DNA of 64,000 bases from Woeseiaceae bacterium (GCA_028822065.1 JAPKEL010000004.1:37575-101574), one strand, 5' to 3'; positions 33,694-43,507 are shown, numbered from the stretch's first letter. A program made the numbers and translations. The notes: generated by a model not told the origin, from the sequence alone.

Positions 33694-34769
33694 TAAAGTA
33701 ATTGCTGATAAATTATCAGCGTTTTTTCCACTGTTGCTTCATTAGAAAAATCATCATTTATTCGTTTTTTTGCATTCAATCCAAGGTTAACCCTTAATTT
33801 ATCATTGTAATACAATCGGCTTATTGCACCTGCGATGGCTTTTGCATCTTTAACGGGCACCACAAGTCCACTCCTTTCATGAGCAACAAGTTCCGGACTA
33901 CCACCTGAATTAGTTACAATGGGTGGAGTACCATAAGCCATCGCCTCAATAATTGATCTAGGTAAGCCTTCACGTTTTATTGATGGTAAGCATACAACGT
34001 CACAAGCTGCGCTGATTAAAGGAGCATTGTTACAGAAGCCAGGTGTAATTATTTGTTGTTTTTTTTGACTTCTGGCAATTGCTTTATCTATATTTTTACC
34101 TTGCATTCGCCCCACTAGCAATAAATAAATGGGGATCTCTGAAGGGATTAAATCAAGAGCGTCAATCAAGTACTCAAGCCCTTTCCTGGGTCGCGAATTT
34201 GCTACACAACCCACTACAAAAGCATGTTCTGGGATACCAAATTTTTTAAGGCAGGCAGGGGCTTGTTGGTACCACTCTAACTTATGCCCTTTATAGACTG
34301 TTACAGGACGATCCTCTGGCATGGCTAAAATACGAGGCCGCATACTTAAAAAATGATCTTTAATTGCATCGCATACGCAAATTATACGATCTATCCTTGG
34401 GTTCAAAAATCGTATCCATGAAATGGGATCAAAAAAACTGACATTTCCAACAATGCCACGATAGGCAATTAATTTGGTTTTAAGTCCGTATATTGAAAAA
34501 ATAGCATTACTCAGTCCGTTATTGGTAAATGTATGCACAAGATCAACTTTCTCATTTATTATTATATTTCTGAGTTCTCTTATTATTGATAATTCAATTT
34601 TTTTAGTAAAAATTAACTCTTGAGTTTTTATGCCTTTTTCTTTAAGTAAGAACTCATACTTCCAGTCTTTTTTACAAATCACAGTTATTTGAATATTTCT
34701 TTCATGAAGCCCAATAAAAGTCTCAACGGTAGGTCGATCTGGTGTTTCTGTAATGGCTAAAATATGCAT
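33690..34769 (-). CDS. Glycosyltransferase, family 4 (GT-B)
   Basis: A 359-residue GT-B enzyme. The C-terminal donor domain has FVVGCVANSRPRKGLEYLIDA and the EX7E-type motif in KREGLPRSIIEAMAYGTPP, followed by TNSGGSPELV. The N-terminal acceptor domain begins MHILAITETPDRPTVETF. It probably transfers a sugar from a nucleotide donor to a lipid or surface glycan. It is alone, not in a polysaccharide cluster, and 35 bases downstream of a phosphatase gene on the same strand. Confidence 0.82.
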   Translation of the reverse strand: MHILAITETPDRPTVETFIGLHERNIQITVICKKDWKYEFLLKEKGIKTQELIFTKKIELSIIRELRNIIINEKVDLVHTFTNNGLSNAIFSIYGLKTKLIAYRGIVGNVSFFDPISWIRFLNPRIDRIICVCDAIKDHFLSMRPRILAMPEDRPVTVYKGHKLEWYQQAPACLKKFGIPEHAFVVGCVANSRPRKGLEYLIDALDLIPSEIPIYLLLVGRMQGKNIDKAIARSQKKQQIITPGFCNNAPLISAACDVVCLPSIKREGLPRSIIEAMAYGTPPIVTNSGGSPELVAHERSGLVVPVKDAKAIAGAISRLYYNDKLRVNLGLNAKKRINDDFSNEATVEKTLIIYQQLLY

Positions 34770-34804
34770 ATTGTCTTATTTTTGATAATCAAAATTTTAC
34801 TCAT

Positions 34805-35662
34805 TTAGTTACCACTCCATGCTTTTCTAGTGGCAGCATTCTTCAATTTTACTCGATTTTCTTTTGTTGGAGCTGGCTCTGATTCACCAAATATAGCTCT
34901 CACCCAATGGCCATCAGTAGGATTAGGCAGAAGGATAAACTTGTCACCAAATTCTTTTCGATCTCGCTCCATTAATTGATAACGAAGCTCGGTCCCATCA
35001 ACATAATAATCTCGTTTATAATCATTTAAGTTATCGCCTAACATAACAATTAATTCATGCGAATCACGAATGACATTTTTTGTTGGCATTTTATTTGAAG
35101 TCTCTCTGTATACTGTTAAGTGAGCCTCATCAGCATACGGGAACCCTAAGTATTCTAATTGATTCAACGCATACTCATAAGTTCTTTCTCCTTGATTTCG
35201 ATTTGTGACATAAAATATCTCAACATTATTCTCATGACAGTAATCCAAAAATTCTTTAGCGCCAGGTACCGCTGTGATTTCATTCTTAGGAAGCCATTCG
35301 TCCCAAATAGCATCATCGAAAAAATCCATTTCATTGTTTATCAAATAACCCCAGTAACTTGTGGCCGCAATTATGGTGTTATCCATGTCTGCAATAACTG
35401 CAAGTGGCTTAGATTTTGATTGCTTAGCATCGATGGCTTGCTGAACCTTAAAACGAGCCAAATTGTATGCCTGATGACATAATGCTCCAAATTCAGCGGC
35501 AGTTTCCTGCCATGCTACTGCCCATAATAACGAATTATTAGTAACCTTATCCGAAGACGGGTCTTCATGAGACTGGCTTATACTTGGCAAAGTTAATCCA
35601 CCTATAAGCATCGAGGATAATAATTTTCTTCTGTCTAATTTTTCGGTATTATTTTTTGGCAT
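34805..35662 (-). CDS. Exported acid phosphatase / 5'-nucleotidase, e(P4) class C HAD family
   Basis: A 285-residue HAD phosphatase. A Tat-like leader (LDRRKLLSSMLIGGLTLPS) precedes the catalytic DMDNT (D92, D94), as in Haemophilus outer-membrane lipoprotein e(P4) and class C acid phosphatases. VIFYVTNRNQGER-like motif II and GDNLNDY motif IV follow. It dephosphorylates nucleotides such as NMN or AMP in the periplasm. Unlike e(P4) there is no lipobox cysteine. It lies 35 bases ahead of the glycosyltransferase gene. Confidence 0.83.
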   Translation of the reverse strand: MPKNNTEKLDRRKLLSSMLIGGLTLPSISQSHEDPSSDKVTNNSLLWAVAWQETAAEFGALCHQAYNLARFKVQQAIDAKQSKSKPLAVIADMDNTIIAATSYWGYLINNEMDFFDDAIWDEWLPKNEITAVPGAKEFLDYCHENNVEIFYVTNRNQGERTYEYALNQLEYLGFPYADEAHLTVYRETSNKMPTKNVIRDSHELIVMLGDNLNDYKRDYYVDGTELRYQLMERDRKEFGDKFILLPNPTDGHWVRAIFGESEPAPTKENRVKLKNAATRKAWSGN

Positions 35663-35751
35663 ATTAATACTCTCTTATTTTAATGGAATAGCACATAATC
35701 ATATAATAATCTCATAATCAACACGCTAATAAAAAGATATTACAATCAAAA

Positions 35752-37323
35752 ATGACTGCTTTAACAGATATCTATAAAGGAATACTACTAACCTTAATTT
35801 TATCAAATTGCGGAGGTGGTGGCGACACAATGACCCCAGTCACCTCAATCCCATTCAATCAATGGCAGAAAGGAGTCTTCTTGCCTGCAAATAACTTTAA
35901 AAATAAATGCTCCATCCCTAGAAATGGAATAAATCCAGCTACTAACTCTGATTTTCTTGACATACAAGGAGGACGCATCGATGAAAATAATTTTCTTAGA
36001 TCATACAGTAACAATACTTACCTTTGGTATGACGAAATAAACGATCAAGACCCGGAATTCTTTGCCACTCAAGAGTACTTTAATCTCCTTAAAGCTCCTC
36101 ATGATAGATTTCATTTCAGCATGGATTCGGACGAATGGTATCAGCTCTCTCAATCGGGGATTGCAGCAGGTTATGGAGTTGAATGGTTAATAAAAAATAC
36201 AGATACGACTCAAATCTTCGTTGCGTTTACGGAGCCAAATTCTCCAGCCACTTCTTCCGCTGTCGACCTAAAGAGAGGTGATGAGATAATAAAAATAGAT
36301 GATATAAACATTAATGATTTATCAAATAACCAGTTAAATATATCGTTATACCCAAATATCAATCAAACTTATACTTTCGTCATTAAGAAAAGATCCTCTG
36401 GTGATATCAAAACCATTATCATGACCTCTACAAATATCACCAAAACACCCATACAAAAAATAAAAATCATAGCTACCGATACAGGAAATGTAGGTTATTT
36501 TCTCTTTAATGATCATATCGCAACAGCAGAAAAAGGCTTATTTGATGCAATTACATATTTAAAATCAGCAGAAATTAACGATCTTATTTTGGATTTGAGA
36601 TATAACGGTGGCGGATATCTTGCTATCGCCAATCAACTTTCTTATATGATCGCAGGACCAACTGCTGCTGCTGGTAAAATTTTTGAAAAAATGGAATTTA
36701 ATGACAAGCACCCTGCAACAAACCCAATTACTGGAGCAGCTATCAATGGTATTCCATTTTACTCGACGACAATTGGCCTATCATCAATGAGTAATAACAC
36801 GCCACTTCCATCATTAAAGCTAAATAATGGTAGCTCAGGAAAAAATCGAGTCTTTGTCATTACTGGAAATGATACCTGCTCTGCCAGTGAGTCAATTATG
36901 AACACTTTGATTGGATTAGATGTTGAAGTAATTCAAGTAGGGTCAAAAACCTGCGGTAAACCTTATGGCTTTTATCCGGCAGATAATTGCAGTAAAACCT
37001 ACTTTACGGTTCAATTCAAAGGGGTAAATAATAAGGGTTTTGGTGATTATGCTAGTGGCTTTACTCCAAGAACTTCTTTGAGCGGAGATAAAAATATGCC
37101 CATGGGCTGCCTGATTGATGATGACCTTGAATATGAACTGGGTGATAAAAATGAGAAGAGAATTGCCGCCGCACTATATTATCGTAACTCAAGTAACTGC
37201 CCTTCTTCCGCTGTCTCCCGCTCTAACTTAAAGCAAAAAATATCAAGTAAAACTATAAAACATGAAATGAGAATAATGAAACCATTTTGGCTTAATAATA
37301 AAATAATGTATCGAGAAAATTAA
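35752..37323 (+). CDS. S41-family (C-terminal processing) peptidase, lipoprotein
   Basis: A 523-residue exported serine peptidase. The start has a lipoprotein signal ending LSNC (C20), followed by a glycine run. A PDZ-like domain (about residues 130-220, with GDEIIKIDDI) precedes the S41 catalytic domain. The nucleophile region is NDTCSASESIMNTL and DLRYNGGGYL is the family core. The C-terminal extension holds several cysteines (KTCGKPYG, NCSKTY, MGCLID, NCPSS), which may form disulfides. It overlaps the next gene by one base (TAATG), giving a three-gene unit of exported proteins. Confidence 0.82.
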   Translation: MTALTDIYKGILLTLILSNCGGGGDTMTPVTSIPFNQWQKGVFLPANNFKNKCSIPRNGINPATNSDFLDIQGGRIDENNFLRSYSNNTYLWYDEINDQDPEFFATQEYFNLLKAPHDRFHFSMDSDEWYQLSQSGIAAGYGVEWLIKNTDTTQIFVAFTEPNSPATSSAVDLKRGDEIIKIDDININDLSNNQLNISLYPNINQTYTFVIKKRSSGDIKTIIMTSTNITKTPIQKIKIIATDTGNVGYFLFNDHIATAEKGLFDAITYLKSAEINDLILDLRYNGGGYLAIANQLSYMIAGPTAAAGKIFEKMEFNDKHPATNPITGAAINGIPFYSTTIGLSSMSNNTPLPSLKLNNGSSGKNRVFVITGNDTCSASESIMNTLIGLDVEVIQVGSKTCGKPYGFYPADNCSKTYFTVQFKGVNNKGFGDYASGFTPRTSLSGDKNMPMGCLIDDDLEYELGDKNEKRIAAALYYRNSSNCPSSAVSRSNLKQKISSKTIKHEMRIMKPFWLNNKIMYREN

Positions 37324-37694
37324 TGAAATCAATAGTATTCAACTTAATTACTATTATCATGCTATCGGGATGTTTTTTATTACCAGCTAAACGTGATACT
37401 CATGCATTATTAATCAACATGACCCCAGAAGTTAGATTAGAAATCGAGCAAATAATTAGCGCCACATCTGGTGGTCAAAAAATCATTATCTCTGAAACTA
37501 CTTTTACTAAAGATAGTCTATTAATAATGGAGAGAAGTCCTCTTTCTGGAAAAAGACATACAAATGACCGAACAAAAAATCCACCAAATCATTATCGATT
37601 GATAATTAGTGACAATGGTCAATGCTTTATCAGTGATGAAAGCACTAAACTTCAGTGGTTTTTATTCAAAGGTCATTGCAAGGTCGAGCTATAA
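37323..37694 (+). CDS. Unknown small lipoprotein
   Basis: A 123-residue protein with a lipoprotein signal (lipobox LSGC, C17) and a short soluble domain ending CISDESTKLQWFLFKGHC, where two cysteines could pair. I do not recognise a family. Its ATG shares a base with the S41 peptidase stop, and 2 bases separate it from the next exported protein. This suggests a joint role, perhaps as an accessory or substrate of the protease; that is inference from position alone. Confidence 0.55.
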   Translation: MKSIVFNLITIIMLSGCFLLPAKRDTHALLINMTPEVRLEIEQIISATSGGQKIIISETTFTKDSLLIMERSPLSGKRHTNDRTKNPPNHYRLIISDNGQCFISDESTKLQWFLFKGHCKVEL

Positions 37695-37696
37695 CA

Positions 37697-38371
37697 ATGC
37701 ATCGCTACTTCTTTTTCTCTTTAATGTTGATACTATCAAATATAATTTTTGCCGCTAATCAACCAGCAAATTTCGATGACACTGAAAACTCATTACTTGC
37801 TGAGTTAAATTTTCCAGCGATAAAAGGTAATGCATCAGCTCTAATTAATTGCTCTGGTATTATAAAAAAAAATAGAAAAATAGATCATATTGTTTGTTAT
37901 AAAAATCAGGCTGGTGATGAAATTTACATCCAAGAAATTTATAGAGCATCAAAAAAATCCAGATTCAATCCAGCCAAAATAAATTCAAAAGTCGTTGAAG
38001 TATTTATACAATTTAGAATTTTATTTAAACAAGAAAAAGATAACAGCTCAGTTAAATTGCTTTCAAATGCCGGTTATGAAGAGAATGTAAATGCTTATGG
38101 AATGAGCTATATAGGTGCACAGCGAATTATAGGTAATGAATCTTGGCAAAATAATTGCCCCAAATACAATCGTTATAGAGTATTAAGTAAAGCGCATGTA
38201 GATATAACTGGTGCTGCTAGCAACGCTAATATCACCCCTTTAAATGGAATAGATATTAACAAGAAGTGTAATATATCGATCAACTCATCCATCAACTCCA
38301 GCCGTTACATACCGGCCCACATTAATAGCAAGCCAGTTCCATCTACCTATATTGAACTTTTTGGTAATTAA
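37697..38371 (+). CDS. Unknown exported protein
   Basis: A 224-residue protein starting at ATG 37697, chosen because it opens a clean signal peptide (MHRYFFFSLMLILSNIIFA); a longer in-frame version would begin inside the preceding gene. The mature part has cysteine pairs (INCSGIIKK with HIVCYKN; NNCPKYN with KKCNIS) and a short repeat of the type INSSINSSR. The segment from about 35 to 130 has the look of an energy-transducing TonB C-terminal-type beta/alpha domain, but I cannot confirm this. Third gene of the S41 unit. Confidence 0.55.
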   Translation: MHRYFFFSLMLILSNIIFAANQPANFDDTENSLLAELNFPAIKGNASALINCSGIIKKNRKIDHIVCYKNQAGDEIYIQEIYRASKKSRFNPAKINSKVVEVFIQFRILFKQEKDNSSVKLLSNAGYEENVNAYGMSYIGAQRIIGNESWQNNCPKYNRYRVLSKAHVDITGAASNANITPLNGIDINKKCNISINSSINSSRYIPAHINSKPVPSTYIELFGN

Positions 38372-38436
38372 TAAATTTATCGCTGGTATTTATTTGCTCA
38401 ATATATCAAGCGGTATTATTACCAAGGGCGTTGATT

Positions 38437-39027
38437 TCAATTTAGAGAGATCTGATTCATCTCAAGTACCTCAAAAATAAATTTCTTCCATATTAAATCT
38501 GGTATCCAAATACTCTCCATATCGGATTTTGCTTGTTTTATGTCAATGCCCATATAAATAACCCGATATAAGAAACTAAAGACACTGGCACGGTAATTTA
38601 CCTGACAATGTAATAAAGTTCGTATTTCTGAGGATTGCTGCATCATTGCTGCAAATAATTGAAAGTCATTAATCCTAGGGTTGCTCCACTCCACTGGGAT
38701 ATGAATATATTGCATCCCCAAATCCTTCACTAGACGATCTTCACTCAATAAAGCTTTCCCTTGATTATTATAAGCAAGATAAATCACTCTCTGGAAGCCT
38801 GCTTCCATAAGGTTATTTAGATCATTCTTAGAAACTTGACCAGAACTCGAGAAAATAGGCGAATACTCTAGATAATTATTTATCTCATTGATTGAATTTT
38901 CTTCGCGTCCCTGACTATTTGAAACAGAGCAATTAAAAATCACAGACAAAATATATAACCACAAAATATGTTTCTTAGGTATAGTCAAAAATAAATACAT
39001 CGAATTCACCGTAATTTTAAAATACAT
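38437..39027 (-). CDS. Exported protein-tyrosine-phosphatase-like protein
   Basis: A 196-residue protein with an N-terminal hydrophobic leader and a dual-specificity-phosphatase-like domain. The opening FSSSGQVSKNDLNNLMEAGF and the active-site loop LLHCQVNYRASVFSFLYR fit the family that carries a CX4R loop of the type HCxxNxRxS. The cysteine and arginine are both kept, so it may be active. Export would make it periplasmic. The start could also be the second methionine at 39000. Function unknown; no kinase partner nearby. Confidence 0.65.
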   Translation of the reverse strand: MYFKITVNSMYLFLTIPKKHILWLYILSVIFNCSVSNSQGREENSINEINNYLEYSPIFSSSGQVSKNDLNNLMEAGFQRVIYLAYNNQGKALLSEDRLVKDLGMQYIHIPVEWSNPRINDFQLFAAMMQQSSEIRTLLHCQVNYRASVFSFLYRVIYMGIDIKQAKSDMESIWIPDLIWKKFIFEVLEMNQISLN

Positions 39028-39091
39028 TAATATCTAATTTTTCAACATTAAAACACGAACAGCGCTTTAATATCAGCAAAGGAATGTAACT

Positions 39092-40423
39092 TTGAAGAAT
39101 ACTGTCAATGAGAATAAGAAAAAAAATTACCTAGTCAGGGCGGTAGGTGCCATTGGCATTGCAGTGGTTGCCCTTAATTCAATAATTGGCGCCGGTATAT
39201 TTACGCTTCCATCCATTGTGATCGAGCAAGCTGGTGCTGCAAGTCCATGGTTATTTCTCATTGTAGGCATTTCAATCATAACCATAGTTTTAACATTTGG
39301 TCAGCTAGCCAGTTATTTTAAAGATTCAGGCGGACCAGTACTCTATACCAAAACAGCGTTCGGCCCAGTAGTTGGATTCAGTACGGGCTGGATTTTATAC
39401 ATCAGCCGAGCGACCGCATTTGCGGCAAACTCAAATGCTTTGGCATTCTACCTTGGTACTATCTGGCCTTGGTTTAGTGGTGGTTCTGGACGCATCATAC
39501 TGATAACCGGCATTTGTAGTTTACTCACCTGGATCAATTATACGAGCATCAAAGATGGTGTAAAAATGCTTATATTCTTCACTTTTATAAAACTAACGCC
39601 CATCCTTTTAGTGATTCTTCTTGGGTTGCAATACATTCCAAGTGATTTCATATCAAATGCTTCTTTCCCGCCTATGGAAGGACTTGGTCCAACTGTTTTA
39701 ATAATTATTTATGCCTATGTTGGATTTGAAGGTGCTACCTTTATCTCAGGTGAAACCAAGAATCCACAATCCTCATTGCCAAGCGCAATGGTAAGAACAA
39801 GTTTATTTGTGTGTTTGTTTTATTTTTTGATTATAGTCGTTTATGTCTCGATTGTCCCCGCGACGTCGACCAGTATAGGCGCTCTTGTGGCGCTTGGAGA
39901 AACTCTTCTAGGACCTACTGGTCTAATTATAATGACTTTGGCGGCCGTGTTTTCCATTGGGGGTAATCTTGGAGCTATCAGTCTTGCGGTTCCAAGGCTG
40001 ACACTTGCACTAGCAGAGCAGAATTTACTCCCTAAATGGTTCGGCGTCATTCATAAAGATTATGCTACGCCTGGAAACTCAATATTATTCTTAGGCGCAA
40101 TAAGTCTGGGCTTTGCATTATCAGGATCCTTTGTCTATCTTGTCATAGCAAGCTCACTGACTAGACTGCTTGCCTATATAATCAGTATTGCTGCTCTTCC
40201 TATAATTAAAAAGAAAGCCAGTAAAGAAATTCAAGCAGGCGCTTATAAGTTGATCGGCGGTTACACTATTCCGATCATTGCTTTTGTTATTTGTTTGTGG
40301 ATAACCGCACAATCGAATTTAGACGCATGGATATTAACCATCAGCCTATTAGCATTTGGCTTAATTCTTTATGGAATCGCTCGTAAAGCACTTAATAAAA
40401 ATACTCAAGAAACGAACAATTAG
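39092..40423 (+). CDS. APC-family amino-acid permease (TTG start)
   Basis: A 443-residue inner-membrane transporter with about 12 helices. The helix-1 segment ALNSIIGAGIFTLPSIV, with its unwound GAGIF, is the APC substrate-binding signature, and YAYVGFEGATFISGE is the helix-6 counterpart. No ATG fits the N-terminus. A TTG at 39092 preceded by AAGGA 9 bases upstream is the likely start. It overlaps the convergent dienelactone-hydrolase-like gene by 4 bases. Substrate unknown. Confidence 0.82.
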   Translation: MKNTVNENKKKNYLVRAVGAIGIAVVALNSIIGAGIFTLPSIVIEQAGAASPWLFLIVGISIITIVLTFGQLASYFKDSGGPVLYTKTAFGPVVGFSTGWILYISRATAFAANSNALAFYLGTIWPWFSGGSGRIILITGICSLLTWINYTSIKDGVKMLIFFTFIKLTPILLVILLGLQYIPSDFISNASFPPMEGLGPTVLIIIYAYVGFEGATFISGETKNPQSSLPSAMVRTSLFVCLFYFLIIVVYVSIVPATSTSIGALVALGETLLGPTGLIIMTLAAVFSIGGNLGAISLAVPRLTLALAEQNLLPKWFGVIHKDYATPGNSILFLGAISLGFALSGSFVYLVIASSLTRLLAYIISIAALPIIKKKASKEIQAGAYKLIGGYTIPIIAFVICLWITAQSNLDAWILTISLLAFGLILYGIARKALNKNTQETNN

Positions 40424-41139
40424 CTGAAAATCTCCGTTAAAAATAATTGCATTGAATTCCAGGATCGATAATCGGATGCTTCGTCATAAAGCATGCCATT
40501 ATCTGGGTCATTTGCTCCAGCTTTAGTAAATGCATGCATCGCACTACCAAAAGCATGTAATTGCCAATCTGCTGACATTTCAACCATTTCTTTGGCAAAA
40601 TTTATCACATCTGCGGGAGGAACCATGGGATCTTTCCAGCCATGCAATACAAGTACTTTAGCAGCAATTTTATTGCCCTTTGTGTTGCCTGGTGATGATA
40701 AATTTCCGTGCAAACTGACTGCACCATTAATGCTCACTCCACAACGCACCAAATCAAGCGAGGCCAAGCCACCAAAACAATAACCAATCGAGGCTAATTT
40801 TTTTGGATCAACTTCAGAATGTTGCTTCATGACCTTTAAAGCCAACATAACCCTTCTTTGCAAGAGAGGTCGATCTTCAAGAAGCGGCTTCATCAGGGCA
40901 GCATTTTCATTATTATTGTTACCTTTAACACCCTTACCATATAGATCTATAGCAAATCCTACATAACCTAATTTCGCCAACTCCTCAGCTTTCTTGCATT
41001 CAAAAGAAGTTCTTCCTGCCCAAGCATGCCCTATAAGAACGCCTGGCTTTGGTTTAGTCAATTTATCATCCCAGGCCATGTAGCCCTCTAGCATGAGATC
41101 ATCATCCATGTATTCTATGTATTGAGTTTGTATTGCCAA
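40420..41139 (-). CDS. Dienelactone hydrolase family protein, cytosolic
   Basis: A 239-residue alpha/beta hydrolase. The nucleophile is the cysteine in IGYCFGGLAS, as in dienelactone hydrolases; the acid is in LHGWKDPMVPP and the histidine in MHAFTKAG. There is no signal peptide. The substrate may be a lactone or an ester, and the annotation does not imply a chlorocatechol pathway, since no other genes of that route are present. An exported paralogue lies at 46702. Confidence 0.8.
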   Translation of the reverse strand: MAIQTQYIEYMDDDLMLEGYMAWDDKLTKPKPGVLIGHAWAGRTSFECKKAEELAKLGYVGFAIDLYGKGVKGNNNNENAALMKPLLEDRPLLQRRVMLALKVMKQHSEVDPKKLASIGYCFGGLASLDLVRCGVSINGAVSLHGNLSSPGNTKGNKIAAKVLVLHGWKDPMVPPADVINFAKEMVEMSADWQLHAFGSAMHAFTKAGANDPDNGMLYDEASDYRSWNSMQLFLTEIFS

Positions 41140-41305
41140 TTTATAACCTCAGAGATTGATATTATAGAAATCTAAATTTACCACAATATTTGCTTGATGG
41201 ATTAAAGTTAAAATTTCAGATAAGCATTATTTCTATTGTTAGGTTTAATAGCGGTAATTTACATCATAACTAATGAAGCTAATCAAGAGTCGCATCATTC
41301 AACAA

Positions 41306-41518
41306 CTAATCATTCTGCCAGCGTTGCGGGACTTGAATTAACTCATTGGTATCATAGCCCGCTCTTTCAATGAACTCTAATGTAAAAGTCATATCACTTT
41401 CAGTCATGGTTGGTTTACGTGACATGATCCAAGCATAATCACGTTTATTTCTACCAATAATGGTATACGAGTAATCGGTTGCTAGATAAATTACCCTGTA
41501 ATCTGCTTTAATTGGTCA
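41306..41518 (-). pseudogene. Relic of a bacterial lipocalin (Blc), C-terminal third only
   Basis: The minus strand encodes about 69 residues, from PIKADYRVIYLATDYSYTII through GRNKRDYAWIMSRKPTM to GYDTNELIQVPQRW and a stop at 41306. This matches the C-terminal end of Blc-type outer-membrane lipocalins (DYxVIxL, YAWILSR, GYDxxxLxxTPQ). Directly upstream is a TGA where a glycine codon would be expected, and nothing before it resembles the signal or first strands. The gene has lost its 5' two-thirds. It fills most of the 453-base gap between 41139 and 41593; the remainder shows nothing recognisable. Confidence 0.75.
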
Positions 41519-41592
41519 GATAACCAGCAAAATATTATAATAATGTATTTGTTTATATTTTAATTATAAAATATTGATAATATTATGTTTAA

Positions 41593-42792
41593 TTAATTAT
41601 TTCGGTTGGCTGCGCTATCTCTTGTTTCTTTAATAATGTACCTTTGCACATTACTACCACCGTAAATTGTATTTTCTGCGACTATTTTCGATAAAAAACC
41701 GGTAGCTTCTGAAGACTTATTATCATAATAAGCCATGAATCCTTTCGCTAAATCAATCAAGGATGATTGATTGTCATTATCGAGTTTATTAATTTTCGCT
41801 AAATACTCCTCCCTCCCTTCCTGAGATAAGGTGGCAGCCATCATTGATCGATGCAGATCTGCAAATTTAATCCCGATATTTGGAAAAAATTTATCTGCAT
41901 AATCATACATTTCAACAAACCATAAAGATGGGACTTTTATATCCTCAATAACGCAGTACCATAACAATGAGGCATTATCAGCAAAATACTCTAAGTTCCC
42001 AGCACCATCTTTGTTGGCAATTAAATTTTTACAGATAGAGTAAATTTCGTTCTTTTCGTTTGTCTTTAGGGCCAAAAGCGCATCATGCCAGAGAAGATGA
42101 TGCAGCATGTTCGATTTACCTTGATTTGAAAGCTTCCAATTTTTTATAAATTGGCGTCCTTCTTTGTAACTCATCATTTCATAATGAAGATGCGTCAAAG
42201 TATGGGCACAATTTCCAGTGTTTTTGATTTCCCAAGCTTTTTGAGCCAATGATACGGCTTTTTGCACCTCATTATTCTCAATATACATAAAAGCTTGCGT
42301 AGTTTTGAACCACCAATCATTATCAGAAAAGTAGCTCTCAACTTCCTTCAAAATTTTTAAATTTCTTTGCTGCCAATTTAAAGTCCCAGAAAAGGCTAAC
42401 AATCCAAATGGGCCGAGAATGATAGATAACATGATGATGTCATTCGGGTAAGCTTTAATGTGCTCTAAAGCCGCATTTAAGCAGCCTGTGTTAGCGCTCA
42501 AAAGCATGGATATGATTGTTATGATGTCTTGCTCTCTTGGTGAAGCGTTTTGTTTGTATTGAAGGGCTAAATTAAGATACTTTTTAGCTTTCTTTGGTGA
42601 CTGATAAATTGCTAGCTGCTTTGCCAATAAGGCGTTAACTAAGGCAAACTCAGGGTCAAGATTTAGACTTTTTCTAAACGCGTCTATACCTGAATTATCA
42701 AGACCAAGAGACTCATCAAGACCAGTCATATAATGATGATATGCACAATCATTCTCAGCTGTAATTAAAAGGTCGTAATTATCTTTATACAA
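41593..42792 (-). CDS. TPR-repeat protein, TTC38-like, possibly shortened at the C-terminus
   Basis: A 399-residue all-helical protein with TPR-like repeats and the family phrases HTLTHLHYEMMSYKEGRQFI, LLWHDALLAL and the late GGSNVQRY. These match the TTC38 family, which is shared by bacteria and animals and has no settled function. Relatives I know of continue for several dozen residues after GGSNxQR, whereas this one ends about 15 residues later, just before the lipocalin relic. A deletion may have trimmed it. It has no signal peptide and is probably cytosolic. Confidence 0.7.
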   Translation of the reverse strand: MYKDNYDLLITAENDCAYHHYMTGLDESLGLDNSGIDAFRKSLNLDPEFALVNALLAKQLAIYQSPKKAKKYLNLALQYKQNASPREQDIITIISMLLSANTGCLNAALEHIKAYPNDIIMLSIILGPFGLLAFSGTLNWQQRNLKILKEVESYFSDNDWWFKTTQAFMYIENNEVQKAVSLAQKAWEIKNTGNCAHTLTHLHYEMMSYKEGRQFIKNWKLSNQGKSNMLHHLLWHDALLALKTNEKNEIYSICKNLIANKDGAGNLEYFADNASLLWYCVIEDIKVPSLWFVEMYDYADKFFPNIGIKFADLHRSMMAATLSQEGREEYLAKINKLDNDNQSSLIDLAKGFMAYYDNKSSEATGFLSKIVAENTIYGGSNVQRYIIKETRDSAANRNN

Positions 42793-42835
42793 TATTTTTC
42801 CTGCTTCATCTCATAGCGAGGGACTTTATATAAGC

Positions 42836-43495
42836 TTATGATTTCTTATTAGTATCTTGTCTTAATTTCATGTATTTTTGTTTTTGTAAAACCGCATCCT
42901 TTAATTTTCTGTTATCAATCAATGATGGCTGCCCCGACTGTAAAGAAATCAAGTAAAGTGATGACAACCATTCGAGAAGAATGGATCGCTCTAATGCTAT
43001 TTTTAAATTGCTTCCTATTGTGACAGCTCCATGATTTTGCATTAATACCGCATTTTTACCCGCTATTTTTTCTGTCACTGCAGCCGCTAATTCAGGGGAG
43101 CCAAATGTTTCATAAGAAGCGACAGGAACGGGGCCACCTAAATCGGTGATCTGATAATGAATAGCAGGAAGCTCATTGGTGATTGTAGAAACAGCAGTGG
43201 CATACAATGAATGCGTATGCACAATTGCATGAGCATCCTTGCAGCTCTCATACAATGAATAATGTAAATCCGTTTCTGATGAGGGCAATAAATCTCCTTC
43301 AATTATTTTTTTATTACCATCCATTACCAAAATATCGGCTGGAACGAGGTATTCATAAGTCACTCCACTCGGGGTGATAATATAATGATCGTCGATCTTG
43401 ATACTTACATTTCCCGCGGTATTGACCACCAGGCCAATCTCCACCATTCTTTGCAAAGTTGTAATAATCAGCTCTCGTTCAGACTTGTATAACAT
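42836..43495 (-). CDS. Class II aldolase (fuculose-phosphate-aldolase type)
   Basis: A 219-residue zinc aldolase. Metal histidines are in AIVHTHSLYATAV and LMQNHGAVTIG, and the catalytic Glu is in PSSETDLHYSLY. Members split ketose 1-phosphates into dihydroxyacetone phosphate and an aldehyde. It is the third gene of a run: MtnA-like isomerase, phosphorylase (12 bases before this gene), then this aldolase. That set matches the DHAP shunt, where it would cleave 5-deoxyribulose 1-phosphate or its methylthio form into DHAP and an aldehyde. Confidence 0.85.
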   Translation of the reverse strand: MLYKSERELIITTLQRMVEIGLVVNTAGNVSIKIDDHYIITPSGVTYEYLVPADILVMDGNKKIIEGDLLPSSETDLHYSLYESCKDAHAIVHTHSLYATAVSTITNELPAIHYQITDLGGPVPVASYETFGSPELAAAVTEKIAGKNAVLMQNHGAVTIGSNLKIALERSILLEWLSSLYLISLQSGQPSLIDNRKLKDAVLQKQKYMKLRQDTNKKS

Positions 43496-43507
43496 AATAA
43501 ATAAGAC

